The position numbers and the translations under genes are program-made. Below, piece after piece: positions 1-5,746 of a stretch of DNA of 5,823 bases. Each line of letters opens with the position of its first letter. The first letter of the stretch is position 1. The DNA is taken from the NCBI GenBank assembly GCA_023412845.1, contig JAEZRH010000055.1, positions 1 through 5,823 of the forward strand, written 5' to 3'. The stretch is from Bacillota bacterium. Its GTDB lineage: Bacteria; Bacillota; Clostridia; Oscillospirales; Acutalibacteraceae. The notes beneath the pieces were generated by a model. The model saw only the letters and a list, made by a program, of their open reading frames with translations. It made no database searches and was not told the origin of the DNA.

Positions 1-316
1 CGCACGGGTTGTGCGACGCCGTCAGCATCACGCCGGCATCGGCTTTGTATTTCCCGACAAGAAACGCCACGGCGGGGGTGGGCACCACGCCAAGGCGCAC
101 GACGTTCGCGCCCACGCTGCACAGGCCCGCCGTCATGGCGGCTTCCAGCATGTCGGAAGAAATGCGGGTGTCTTTGCCGATAAGCACCTTCGGGTGCCGG
201 TGCACGCTGTCCGTCAGGACCATGGCCGCCGCACGGCCGATATTCATGGCCAGCTCGCAGGTCAGCTCGCTGTTCGCGACGCCGCGCACGCCGTCCGTTC
301 CAAATAATCTTCCCAT
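1..316 (-). CDS. glmM: Phosphoglucosamine mutase GlmM, N-terminal part (3' end outside window)
   Basis: GlmM interconverts glucosamine-6-phosphate and glucosamine-1-phosphate in the cytoplasm, on the route to UDP-GlcNAc and peptidoglycan. Only 105 codons of a protein usually near 445-450 residues are present; the gene runs off the left edge, so the truncation is a window effect. The N-terminus MGRLFGTDGVRG (1-12) is the family signature. LIGKDTRISS follows at 45-54. The frame ends in MLTASHNPC, where ASHNP (100-104) is the active-site loop and Ser101 is the expected phosphoserine, close to Ser102 of E. coli GlmM. The ATG at 316-314 begins exactly at the conserved N-terminus. Its ribosome-binding site is modest: GGA lies 6 nt upstream and GGGAG 13 nt upstream. 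It lies 44 bp behind ruvB on the same strand with no terminator between, so it probably shares the ruv transcript. GlmM is preferred over a general phosphomannomutase because of the MGRLFGTDGVRG start. Confidence 0.95.
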   Translation of the reverse strand, partial: MGRLFGTDGVRGVANSELTCELAMNIGRAAAMVLTDSVHRHPKVLIGKDTRISSDMLEAAMTAGLCSVGANVVRLGVVPTPAVAFLVGKYKADAGVMLTASHNPC

Positions 317-360
317 TTTGTATCCAACACTCCCAACAGTTCAAAATTTGGAGGAATCGT

Positions 361-1443
361 TCAGTACAGTTTCTGCTGGCCGCCGTCGTCCGCGCCCTCC
401 GGCTTTTTGAGGCCGAGGTGCTCATAGGCCGCAGGCGTGGCGCAGCGTCCGCGCGGCGTTCGGCTCAGAAAGCCGATCTGCATTAAGTACGGCTCGTAGA
501 TGTCTTCGATGGTCACCGCTTCCTCCCCGATGGCGGCCGCGAGCGTTTCCAGGCCGACCGGCCCGCCCCCGTAGAACCTGATCAGCGCCTGAAGGAGCCT
601 GCGGTCGTTCGCGTCGAGGCCGAGCCTGTCGATCTCGAGCCGGTCGAGGCCCAGCTTTGCCGCCTCGCGCGTGATGCTGCCGCCGGAGACGACCTGCGCG
701 AAATCGCGCACACGCTTGAGAAGCCGGTTCGCGATGCGGGGCGTCCCGCGGGAGCGCGAGGCAATTTCAAGCGCGCCGTCGGTTTCGATCGGGATGCTCA
801 GAATCTTTGCGCTGCGCGTAACGATCTGTGCAAGCTCGCGCGGGGAATACAGCTCCAGCCGGAGCACGACGCCGAAACGGTCGCGCAGAGGCGCGCTGAG
901 CTGCCCGGCGCGCGTCGTGGCGCCGACAAGCGTGAATTTCGGCAGCGGCAGATGGTACGAAGCCGCCATCTGCCCCTTTCCGGTGATGATGTCGAGCGCG
1001 AAATCCTCCATCGCAGGGTACAGGATCTCCTCCACGCTGCGGGAGAGGCGGTGCACCTCGTCGATGAACAGCACGTCGCCGGGGTTGAGGTTCGTAAGGA
1101 TGGCCGCGAGGTCTCCCGGTTTTTCGACCGCGGGTCCGGAGGTGATGCGGAAATTGACCCCGAGCTCGTTTGCGATGATGCCCGCCAGCGTGGTCTTGCC
1201 AAGGCCCGGCGGGCCGTAAAGCAGAACGTGGTCCAGCGTCTCTTTCCGCTGCCTTGCCGCCTCGATGAATACGGAAAGGTTCTCCTTGACCTTATTCTGC
1301 CCGATATATTCGGAAAGCGTCCGCGGGCGCAGGGGATTTTCGACCTCGGCGTCCTCCGGCGAATATTCCGGCGTGAGGACGCGGTTTTCGAAATCGGAAT
1401 CCCCCCGTTCCGCATCTGTGGAATCGTAATTCAAGTTATCCAT
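361..1443 (-). CDS. ruvB: Holliday junction branch-migration ATPase RuvB
   Basis: RuvB is the hexameric AAA+ motor that pulls DNA through the RuvA-bound Holliday junction during recombinational repair. The 360-residue product has Walker A GPPGLGKT (77-84), Walker B LFIDE (125-129) continuing as DEVH, sensor-1 region GATTRAG (174-180), the arginine-finger segment LRDRFG (186-191) and the sensor-2 segment RGTPRIANRLL (232-242). The C-terminal winged helix carries GGGPVGLETLA and ends with the DNA-contact motif TPRGR (329-333). All key residues are intact. Most RuvB proteins have about 335-340 residues; here an acidic N-terminal lead of about 35 residues puts Walker A roughly 15 residues later than in E. 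coli. The ATG is supported by AAAGG 7 nt upstream, and the next internal Met is not until residue 144. The gene begins 23 bp after the ruvA stop. Confidence 0.98.
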   Translation of the reverse strand: MDNLNYDSTDAERGDSDFENRVLTPEYSPEDAEVENPLRPRTLSEYIGQNKVKENLSVFIEAARQRKETLDHVLLYGPPGLGKTTLAGIIANELGVNFRITSGPAVEKPGDLAAILTNLNPGDVLFIDEVHRLSRSVEEILYPAMEDFALDIITGKGQMAASYHLPLPKFTLVGATTRAGQLSAPLRDRFGVVLRLELYSPRELAQIVTRSAKILSIPIETDGALEIASRSRGTPRIANRLLKRVRDFAQVVSGGSITREAAKLGLDRLEIDRLGLDANDRRLLQALIRFYGGGPVGLETLAAAIGEEAVTIEDIYEPYLMQIGFLSRTPRGRCATPAAYEHLGLKKPEGADDGGQQKLY

Positions 1444-1466
1444 TCCGCTGCCTTTCTATCTGCCGT

Positions 1467-2084
1467 TCACTGCCCGTTTCCGGGGCCGCGGCGCCCCGCA
1501 TCCATCGTTTTGAGCGACAGCCGGATCAGTTCCTCGACCGGGAGGGCGCTGTCGAACCGCGCCACGACCGCGGCCGCCTCGGACGGCTGGTACCCCAGCA
1601 CGGTCAGGGCGTTCACGGCGGCGCCAGCATTGTCCGACGCCGAGGGCTGCCCCGCCTGAACGGCGCCCACGGCCGTTTTGATGTCCCGCACCTTGTCGCG
1701 CAGCTCCAGCACGATGCGCTGCGCCAGCTTGCTGCCGACGCCGCTCGCACGGGTGAAGGACTTGCTGTCGCCCGTCGCGGAAGCGGCGGCCACCTGCTCC
1801 GGCGTCAGCACGGAAAGCACGGCGAGCGCCACCTTGGGACCCACGCCGCTGACGCCCGTCAGCATCCGGAAGCAGTTCAGCTCCGGCATCGTCGCAAACC
1901 CGAACAGATCGACCGCGTCCTCCCGCACATGCAGGTGCGTGTAGAGCGTCGCCTCCCCGCCGAGCGGCGGAAGGGCACGCGCGGTGTTCTGCGAGGTCAG
2001 GCACTTGAAGCCGATGCCGCCGCATTCGACGACCGCGACGCCGGGTTCGAGGTGGATCAGCGTCCCCCTTAAACTGTAAAACAT
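1467..2084 (-). CDS. ruvA: Holliday junction DNA-binding protein RuvA
   Basis: RuvA tetramers hold the Holliday junction in an open square form and recruit RuvB. The 205-residue protein matches the usual length. The OB-fold domain occupies about residues 1-62, starting MFYSLRGTL and ending REDAVDLFGF. Two helix-hairpin-helix motifs follow: MLTGVSGVGPKVALAVL (74-90) and SGVGSKLAQRIVLELRDK (114-131). The RuvB-contacting domain III spans about 155-203, with ALTVLGYQPSEA. A linker of variable composition (about 138-154) separates domains II and III, as is typical. The reading frame stays open much further upstream, but the ATG at 2084-2082 is chosen because the family N-terminus starts there and GGCGGAG lies just upstream, inside the end of ruvC. 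The 16-bp overlap with ruvC suggests translational coupling. Confidence 0.97.
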   Translation of the reverse strand: MFYSLRGTLIHLEPGVAVVECGGIGFKCLTSQNTARALPPLGGEATLYTHLHVREDAVDLFGFATMPELNCFRMLTGVSGVGPKVALAVLSVLTPEQVAAASATGDSKSFTRASGVGSKLAQRIVLELRDKVRDIKTAVGAVQAGQPSASDNAGAAVNALTVLGYQPSEAAAVVARFDSALPVEELIRLSLKTMDAGRRGPGNGQ

Positions 2085-2620
2085 GTCTTCTCCGCCTTTC
2101 CCCCGTCTGTTCCGCCCAATCTGCGCTCCAGCATGACCCGGCGCAGACGGGAACCCGCCGCCTGCCCGTGGCAGACCGCCATGGCGAGCGCGTCGGCCGT
2201 GTCGTCCGGCTTCGGCACGTCCTTGAGGCACAGGAGCCTGCGCGTCATCTCCATGACCTGCGGCTTTTTCGCCTGCCCGTAGCCCGTGACCGAAAGCTTC
2301 ACCTGCAGCGGCGTGTATTCGAAAATTTCCGCGCCGGATTTTCTGGCGGCGAGCAGAATCACCCCGCGGGCCTCCGCGACGCCGATGGCCGTCTTCTGGT
2401 TGTTCTGGAAATACAGCTTTTCGATCGAAACGGCCGCCGGCTTCCACCGCTGCGCGATCCCGGAAAGGCCGTCGTAGATTTTTTCGAGGCGAAGGCCGAA
2501 ATCGAGCTCCGCGTCTGTCACGACCGCCCCGTATTCCAGCGGGCGGAAGCGGCCGTTCTCCGCCTGTACGACGCCGTAGCCGACGATGGCGTACCCGGGG
2601 TCGATGCCCAGAATAATCAT
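2069..2620 (-). CDS. ruvC: Crossover junction endodeoxyribonuclease RuvC
   Basis: RuvC is the dimeric Holliday-junction resolvase that nicks two strands of the junction held by RuvAB. The 183-residue frame has an RNase H-like fold signature: MIILGIDPGYAIVGYGV at the start supplies catalytic Asp7, IEKLYFQNN (66-74) supplies Glu67, and PDDTADALAMA (138-148) supplies Asp140 and Asp143. These correspond to D7, E66, D138 and D141 of the E. coli enzyme, so all four acidic residues are present. Length is close to the usual 160-190, with a short basic tail after residue 155. The ATG at 2620-2618 is supported by an AGGAAAGGAA ribosome-binding region about 7 nt upstream and by the family N-terminus. 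It is the first gene of the leftward ruvCAB-glmM run, directly behind a promoter. Confidence 0.97.
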   Translation of the reverse strand: MIILGIDPGYAIVGYGVVQAENGRFRPLEYGAVVTDAELDFGLRLEKIYDGLSGIAQRWKPAAVSIEKLYFQNNQKTAIGVAEARGVILLAARKSGAEIFEYTPLQVKLSVTGYGQAKKPQVMEMTRRLLCLKDVPKPDDTADALAMAVCHGQAAGSRLRRVMLERRLGGTDGGKAEKTCFTV

Positions 2621-2650
2621 GGCGCAGTTCCTTTCCTGTAAATTCGGTTT

Positions 2651-2679
2651 ATTATATCACAAATGCGGGGCGAAAAAAA
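2651..2679 (-). promoter_or_regulatory. Promoter for ruvC (leftward), extended -10 type
   Basis: On the minus strand the sequence TGATATAAT (bases 2659-2651) is an extended -10 box with perfect TATAAT at 2656-2651. Seventeen bases upstream the -35 position (2679-2674) is only a run of T, so the promoter likely relies on the extended -10. Transcription would start near 2644, giving a leader of about 25 nt before the ruvC ATG. The T run is also the T tract of the adjacent hairpin. Prediction from sequence only. Confidence 0.65.
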
Positions 2680-2720
2680 GACCGGCCCGAGATTTTGACG
2701 GCGGGCGGAATTTCTTTTTT
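2673..2720. terminator. Bidirectional terminator-like hairpin between divergent genes
   Basis: CCGGCCCG (2682-2689) pairs with CGGGCGG (2702-2708) as a 7-bp GC stem with one bulged G and a 12-nt loop. The left flank is seven A (2673-2679) and the right flank is AATTTCTTTTTT (2709-2720), so either transcript direction ends the hairpin with a U-rich tract, better on the minus strand. It lies between the divergent ruvC and ppk2 promoters, not after a gene. It may block stray transcription entering either unit. The loop is long and the stem imperfect, so strength is uncertain. Confidence 0.45.
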
Positions 2721-2748
2721 CTTTGAGGAAATCTTTGTCCGAATCGTG

Positions 2749-2768
2749 TATAATATGGATATCGGCAA
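2749..2768 (+). promoter_or_regulatory. Promoter for the PPK2 gene with start-site element
   Basis: A perfect TATAAT lies at 2749-2754. No good -35 sits at 17 bp; the nearest candidate is TTGAGG at 2723-2728 with a long 20-bp spacer, so the -35 is weak or the promoter needs help. Directly downstream, over the expected start site, is ATATCGGCAA (2759-2768), which recurs next to the mtnN -10. The predicted leader is about 50 nt and contains a small hairpin CGGC-AAATC-GCCG (2763-2775). Confidence 0.55.
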
Positions 2769-2793
2769 ATCGCCGCATGGCAACGGGAAAAAC

Positions 2794-2801
2794 GGGAGGT
2801 G
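2794..2801 (+). promoter_or_regulatory. Ribosome-binding site that decides the PPK2 start
   Basis: GGGAGGTG at 2794-2801 is a strong Shine-Dalgarno match. It leaves 9 nt before the ATG at 2811. An in-frame GTG at 2799 lies inside this element and therefore cannot use it, which favours the ATG. Confidence 0.75.
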
Positions 2802-2810
2802 TCTGAAATC

Positions 2811-4298
2811 ATGCTGGAAACAGCGGATCTTGCGAAAAAAGTGACAAAGGAACAGTACAGGGAGCTTGCGCCGAAGCTGGAAGCGCGCCTATCCGCGCTG
2901 CAGCAGCCTTTGCGGCAGGCGAAGCTGCCCGTCATCATTCTGTTCGAAGGCTGGGGCGCCGCCGGAAAAGGCGGGCTGATCGGGAAGCTGATCGAGAGCT
3001 TCGACCCGCGCGGCTTTCTCGTCTCTTCCTTCCTTGCGCCCACGGAACTGGAAAAACGTGAACCCGTCCTTTGGCGCTACTGGAAGGCTCTCCCCAAGCA
3101 GGGGCAGATGGCCATTTTGGATCGGAGCTGGTACATGGACGTCACCACGGCGCGCATCGAGGAGGACCTCGACGACAAAACCGCCGGGCAGCGTCTGAGG
3201 GACATCAGCATATTCGAACGTCAGCTGACCGACGGCGGATACCTGATCCTTAAGTTTTTCATCCACATAGACAAAAAGGAGCAGAAAAAGCGGTTCGAAA
3301 AGCTCCGGCAGGATAAGGACACCGCCTGGCGCGTTACGGAACTGGACTGGAAGCGCAACCGCAGGTATGAGGAATACTGCCGGGCATTCGACGAGGCGCT
3401 GCGGTACACGAACACGACGAACGCGCCGTGGTGCGTAGTCTCCGGCATGGACCGCCGCGCCGCCGCGCTTGACGTCTTCACCGCAGTAGCGGACCGCATC
3501 GAGGAAGCGCTGGCCCGAAAAGCGGCGCCGGCCGAAAAGCCGCCGGAGGAAAAGATACAGCCCGGCCCCTTCCGCCTGCTGACGATGCCGAAGCTCTCCG
3601 AGATTCCCCTTGACCGGAAACTGGACGAAAAGGAATACCGGAGCTGCCTCAAAGAGCAGCAGGAGCTGCTCGCCGAGCTGCACGAGAGGATGTACCGCAA
3701 AAAAGTGCCGGCCGTCATCGCCTACGAGGGCTGGGACGCGGCCGGGAAGGGCGGCAACATCCGCCGCGTCGCGAAGGCGCTCGATCCGCGCGGCTACCAG
3801 GTCGTGCCCATTGCGGCCCCCTCGCCGGAAGAACTCGCCCGCCATTACCTGTGGCGGTTCTGGACAAGCCTTCCGCGCACCGGCCACATCGCCGTATTCG
3901 ACCGGACGTGGTACGGACGCGTGATGGTAGAGCGGATCGAGGGCTTCTGTTCCGAAGAAGAGTGGCGGCGGGCCTACCGCGAGATCAACGAATTTGAACG
4001 CCAGCTGTGCGACTGGGGCGCGGTCGTGATCAAATTCTGGCTGCAGATCGACAGGGACGAACAGTTCCGCCGGTTCAGCGACCGGCAGAACACCCCCTCG
4101 AAACAATGGAAAATCACCGACGAAGACTGGCGCAACCGGTCCAAGTGGGACCAGTACGAAACCTGCGTGAACGAAATGCTTCAGTACACTTCCACCGACT
4201 TCGCGCCCTGGCATATCATACAGTCGCAGGATAAGAAGTACGGGCGCATCCAGACGCTGAAGATCATCACGGACGCGCTCGAGGAACGCCTGAAATAA
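2811..4298 (+). CDS. pap: Two-domain class II PPK2 polyphosphate kinase (polyphosphate:AMP phosphotransferase type)
   Basis: The family moves phosphate from polyphosphate to a nucleotide; class II enzymes with two fused PPK2 domains are known to convert AMP to ADP in the cytoplasm. The 495-residue product fits that class. Domain 1 (about 15-235) has EGWGAAGKGG (46-55) and DRSWY (104-108). Domain 2 (about 272-493) has EGWDAAGKGG (306-315), DRTWYGRVMVERIEGF (364-379) and a lid region with RFSDR, KQWKITDEDW and YTSTDFAPW. A charged, proline-rich linker (about 236-258) joins them. Domain 1 lacks several residues that domain 2 keeps (Asp309, Arg370 and Glu374 become Gly49, Asp110 and Ala114), so the C-terminal half is probably the catalytic one. 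There is no signal peptide or membrane segment. It is transcribed alone from its own promoter, divergent from ruvC; 72 bp separate it from mtnN. ADP rather than AMP as acceptor cannot be excluded from sequence. Confidence 0.9.
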   Translation: MLETADLAKKVTKEQYRELAPKLEARLSALQQPLRQAKLPVIILFEGWGAAGKGGLIGKLIESFDPRGFLVSSFLAPTELEKREPVLWRYWKALPKQGQMAILDRSWYMDVTTARIEEDLDDKTAGQRLRDISIFERQLTDGGYLILKFFIHIDKKEQKKRFEKLRQDKDTAWRVTELDWKRNRRYEEYCRAFDEALRYTNTTNAPWCVVSGMDRRAAALDVFTAVADRIEEALARKAAPAEKPPEEKIQPGPFRLLTMPKLSEIPLDRKLDEKEYRSCLKEQQELLAELHERMYRKKVPAVIAYEGWDAAGKGGNIRRVAKALDPRGYQVVPIAAPSPEELARHYLWRFWTSLPRTGHIAVFDRTWYGRVMVERIEGFCSEEEWRRAYREINEFERQLCDWGAVVIKFWLQIDRDEQFRRFSDRQNTPSKQWKITDEDWRNRSKWDQYETCVNEMLQYTSTDFAPWHIIQSQDKKYGRIQTLKIITDALEERLK

Positions 4299-4309
4299 CC
4301 ACGCCGGAT

Positions 4310-4356
4310 TTGCCGCGCGTGCGCCGATGTGATATAGTATAAAAAAATATCGGCAA
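4310..4356 (+). promoter_or_regulatory. Promoter and dyad element for mtnN
   Basis: TTGCCG (4310-4315) and TATAGT (4333-4338) are 17 bp apart, and the -10 is extended (TGATATAGT, 4330-4338). A second possible -10, TATAAA, overlaps at 4338-4343. The sequence also contains inverted repeats: GCCGAT (4323-4328) with ATCGGC (4349-4354), and TTGCCG (4310-4315) with CGGCAA (4351-4356), which bracket the -10 and could form an operator. ATATCGGCAA (4347-4356) is identical to an element at the PPK2 promoter. No terminator with a T tract is seen after ppk2, so some read-through from it is possible. Confidence 0.6.
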
Positions 4357-4357
4357 G

Positions 4358-4364
4358 CGGGGTG
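4358..4364 (+). promoter_or_regulatory. Ribosome-binding site deciding the mtnN start
   Basis: CGGGGTG at 4358-4364 lies 6 nt before the ATG at 4371. The in-frame GTG at 4362 overlaps this element and would add only three residues, so it is not used here. Confidence 0.6.
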
Positions 4365-4370
4365 TTTTTT

Positions 4371-5075
4371 ATGGTTGGAATCATCGGCGCGATGGCCGTG
4401 GAGGTTGAAGACCTTCTGGCCATGATGGAGGAGGAATCCTCCGAAGCGGTCAGCGGCATCGTCTACCATACGGGCAAAATCGCGGGGACGGACTGCGTCG
4501 TCGCCCAGTGCGGGATCGGCAAGGTGGCGGCGGCCGTCTGCGCGCAGACCATGATCCTGAAATACGGTCCGGCGGCGGTCGTCAACGTCGGCGTGGCGGG
4601 CGGCATCGGTGAAGCCATACACATCGGCGACGTCGTCGTGTCCCGGGGCCTTGTGCAGCACGACATGGATACGTCCGCCCTCGGCGACCCGAAGGGCTTC
4701 CTCAGCGGCCCGAACATCGTCGAGATCCCCGCATCGCAGTCCCTTGCAGTCTCCGCCGTGAAATGCGCCGGAGAGGTCGTCGGGAAAGAGCGGGTTCACC
4801 TCGGCGTGATCGCCACGGGCGACCAGTTCATCGGCGACGCGCAGCGGCTGAAAAAAATCGCGCAGGATTTCGGTGCCTGTGCCTGTGAGATGGAGGGCGG
4901 GAGCATCGCGCAGGTGTGCTTTCTGAACCGCGTGCCGTTCGTCGTCATCCGCGCCGTTTCCGACAACGCCGACGAAGAGGCCGCCGCCGATTTCGGCGCG
5001 TTCGCGGCGGATTCCGCGCGCAAGACCGCGGCCCTCGTGCGCCGTCTGCTCCCCGCCGCTCAAAAGGGGGAATAA
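4371..5075 (+). CDS. mtnN: 5'-methylthioadenosine/S-adenosylhomocysteine nucleosidase
   Basis: The enzyme removes adenine from methylthioadenosine, S-adenosylhomocysteine and 5'-deoxyadenosine, clearing inhibitory by-products of SAM chemistry, including radical-SAM reactions that are common in anaerobes. The 234-residue product has the expected length of about 230. It starts MVGIIGAMAVEVEDLL, giving catalytic Glu11 (E. coli Glu12). CGIGKVAAAV (47-56) and VNVGVAGGI (71-79) form the phosphorylase-fold core. CEMEGGSIAQVC (172-183) supplies Glu175 (E. coli Glu174), and VVIRAVSDNAD (191-201) supplies the proton donor Asp198 (E. coli Asp197). All three key residues are present. The ATG at 4371 is favoured by a ribosome-binding site 6 nt upstream. 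A cyclase-family gene follows after only 3 bp, so the two are almost certainly co-translated. Futalosine hydrolase is a related alternative but the E. coli-like motifs argue for MtnN. Confidence 0.95.
   Translation: MVGIIGAMAVEVEDLLAMMEEESSEAVSGIVYHTGKIAGTDCVVAQCGIGKVAAAVCAQTMILKYGPAAVVNVGVAGGIGEAIHIGDVVVSRGLVQHDMDTSALGDPKGFLSGPNIVEIPASQSLAVSAVKCAGEVVGKERVHLGVIATGDQFIGDAQRLKKIAQDFGACACEMEGGSIAQVCFLNRVPFVVIRAVSDNADEEAAADFGAFAADSARKTAALVRRLLPAAQKGE
5064..5070 (+). promoter_or_regulatory. Ribosome-binding site for the cyclase-family gene
   Basis: AAGGGGG at 5064-5070 lies within the last codons of mtnN and 8 nt before the GTG at 5079. It supports the non-ATG start and translational coupling with mtnN. 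Confidence 0.65.
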
Positions 5076-5078
5076 AGC

Positions 5079-5687
5079 GTGGAGATCATCGACATCTCGC
5101 GCGACCTGTTTTCCGCGAGACCCTATCCGGGCGATCCCTTACCGAAGCGCGACATCGTACGCCGCATCGAGATGGGCGACGAGTGCAACCTCTCCGGCTT
5201 CTACGCCTGCTGCCACAGCGCGACGCACATGGACGCGCCCCTGCACTTTATCGAGGACGGCGATCCGGTGGAGAACATCGACCCCAGGCGCTGCATCGGC
5301 CCCTGCATGGTTCTGGCGGCGGAAGGCCTTCTGACCGGCGCGGACATCGACCGCATCACGCCCCTGCCGGAAAAACGGATTCTCTTGAGGGGCGGCGGGA
5401 AAGCCTTTCTGACGCAGAGCGCTGCGTTCGCGCTGGCGCAGGCGGGCGCGCTGCTGGTCGGCACGGACGCGCAGAGCATCGGCGCGCCGGAGGACGAAGC
5501 CGCCCCCCACCGGGAACTGCTGGGGGCGGGCATCCCCATTCTGGAGGGCTTGGACCTCTCCGCCGCGGAACCCGGGGTTTACCGGCTGGCCGCCCTCCCC
5601 CTGCGGCTCGACGGCGCGGAGGCCGCCCCCGTCCGTGCCGTGCTGCTGAAAGACGGCGGCGCGAAAAAGGAAGAATCCGCCTATTAA
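5079..5687 (+). CDS. Cyclase-family metal-dependent hydrolase, kynurenine formamidase-like
   Basis: The cyclase family includes KynB-type kynurenine formamidases, isatin hydrolases and related amide or lactone hydrolases that use two metal ions, often Zn or Mn. The 202-residue protein starts MEIIDISRDLFSARPYPGDP, the usual family opening. The metal motif HxGTHxDxPxH appears as HSATHMDAPLH (46-56), with Ala replacing the usual Gly. The later ligands appear to be His144 (in APHRELLGAG) and Glu156 (in PILEGL), 12 residues apart as in KynB, and TDAQSIG (129-135) matches the family TDxxSIG segment. All expected ligands are therefore present. The GTG start at 5079 has a good upstream ribosome-binding site and begins at the conserved N-terminus. 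No tryptophan-degradation genes are nearby, so the name kynB is withheld; the true substrate is unknown. Its 3-bp gap from mtnN implies co-expression. Confidence 0.85.
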   Translation: MEIIDISRDLFSARPYPGDPLPKRDIVRRIEMGDECNLSGFYACCHSATHMDAPLHFIEDGDPVENIDPRRCIGPCMVLAAEGLLTGADIDRITPLPEKRILLRGGGKAFLTQSAAFALAQAGALLVGTDAQSIGAPEDEAAPHRELLGAGIPILEGLDLSAAEPGVYRLAALPLRLDGAEAAPVRAVLLKDGGAKKEESAY

Positions 5688-5715
5688 AAATTATTTACAG
5701 GCAATTCATAACTTC

Positions 5716-5746
5716 TTCACAACTGTTTTGTGCAGGAAGCTATAAT
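5716..5746 (+). promoter_or_regulatory. Possible rightward promoter
   Basis: TTCACA (5716-5721, five of six matches to TTGACA) and perfect TATAAT (5741-5746) are 19 bp apart, at the long end of the acceptable range. The -10 overlaps a possible ATG (5745-5747) that has AGGA just upstream, so the same bases could instead be a translation start. An inverted repeat, CACAA (5718-5722) with TTGTG (5728-5732), lies in the spacer region. Confidence 0.4.

Noticed and set aside
952..1659. 235-codon plus-strand frame opposite ruvB
   Set aside because: Antisense shadow of ruvB crossing the ruvB-ruvA gap, with no recognisable protein features.
2085..2447. N-terminal extension of the ruvA frame to 326 codons
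   Set aside because: The extra part is the ruvC gene read in another frame. RuvA homology and the ribosome-binding site begin at 2084.
2799..2810. GTG start for the PPK2 gene
   Set aside because: The GTG overlaps the Shine-Dalgarno element itself; the ATG at 2811 has correct spacing.
2943..3790. Internal duplication in ppk2 as a recent DNA repeat
   Set aside because: The two PPK2 domains are similar only at protein motif level; the DNA has diverged, so this is the ancient class II fusion and not a recent duplication.
4299..4330. GCGCGTGCGC palindrome after ppk2 as a terminator
   Set aside because: The loop is too small in its full form and no T tract follows; the bases fit better as promoter spacer and dyad for mtnN.
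4362..4370. GTG start for mtnN adding three residues
   Set aside because: It overlaps the purine-rich ribosome-binding site, and family homology starts at MVGIIGAM from the ATG at 4371.
2889..5063. A 724-codon open frame on the minus strand across ppk2 and mtnN
   Set aside because: It lies opposite two genes with intact catalytic motifs and spans their intergenic gap and promoter. Its long stop-free run is explained by GC-rich codon use, and its translation shows no recognisable domain.
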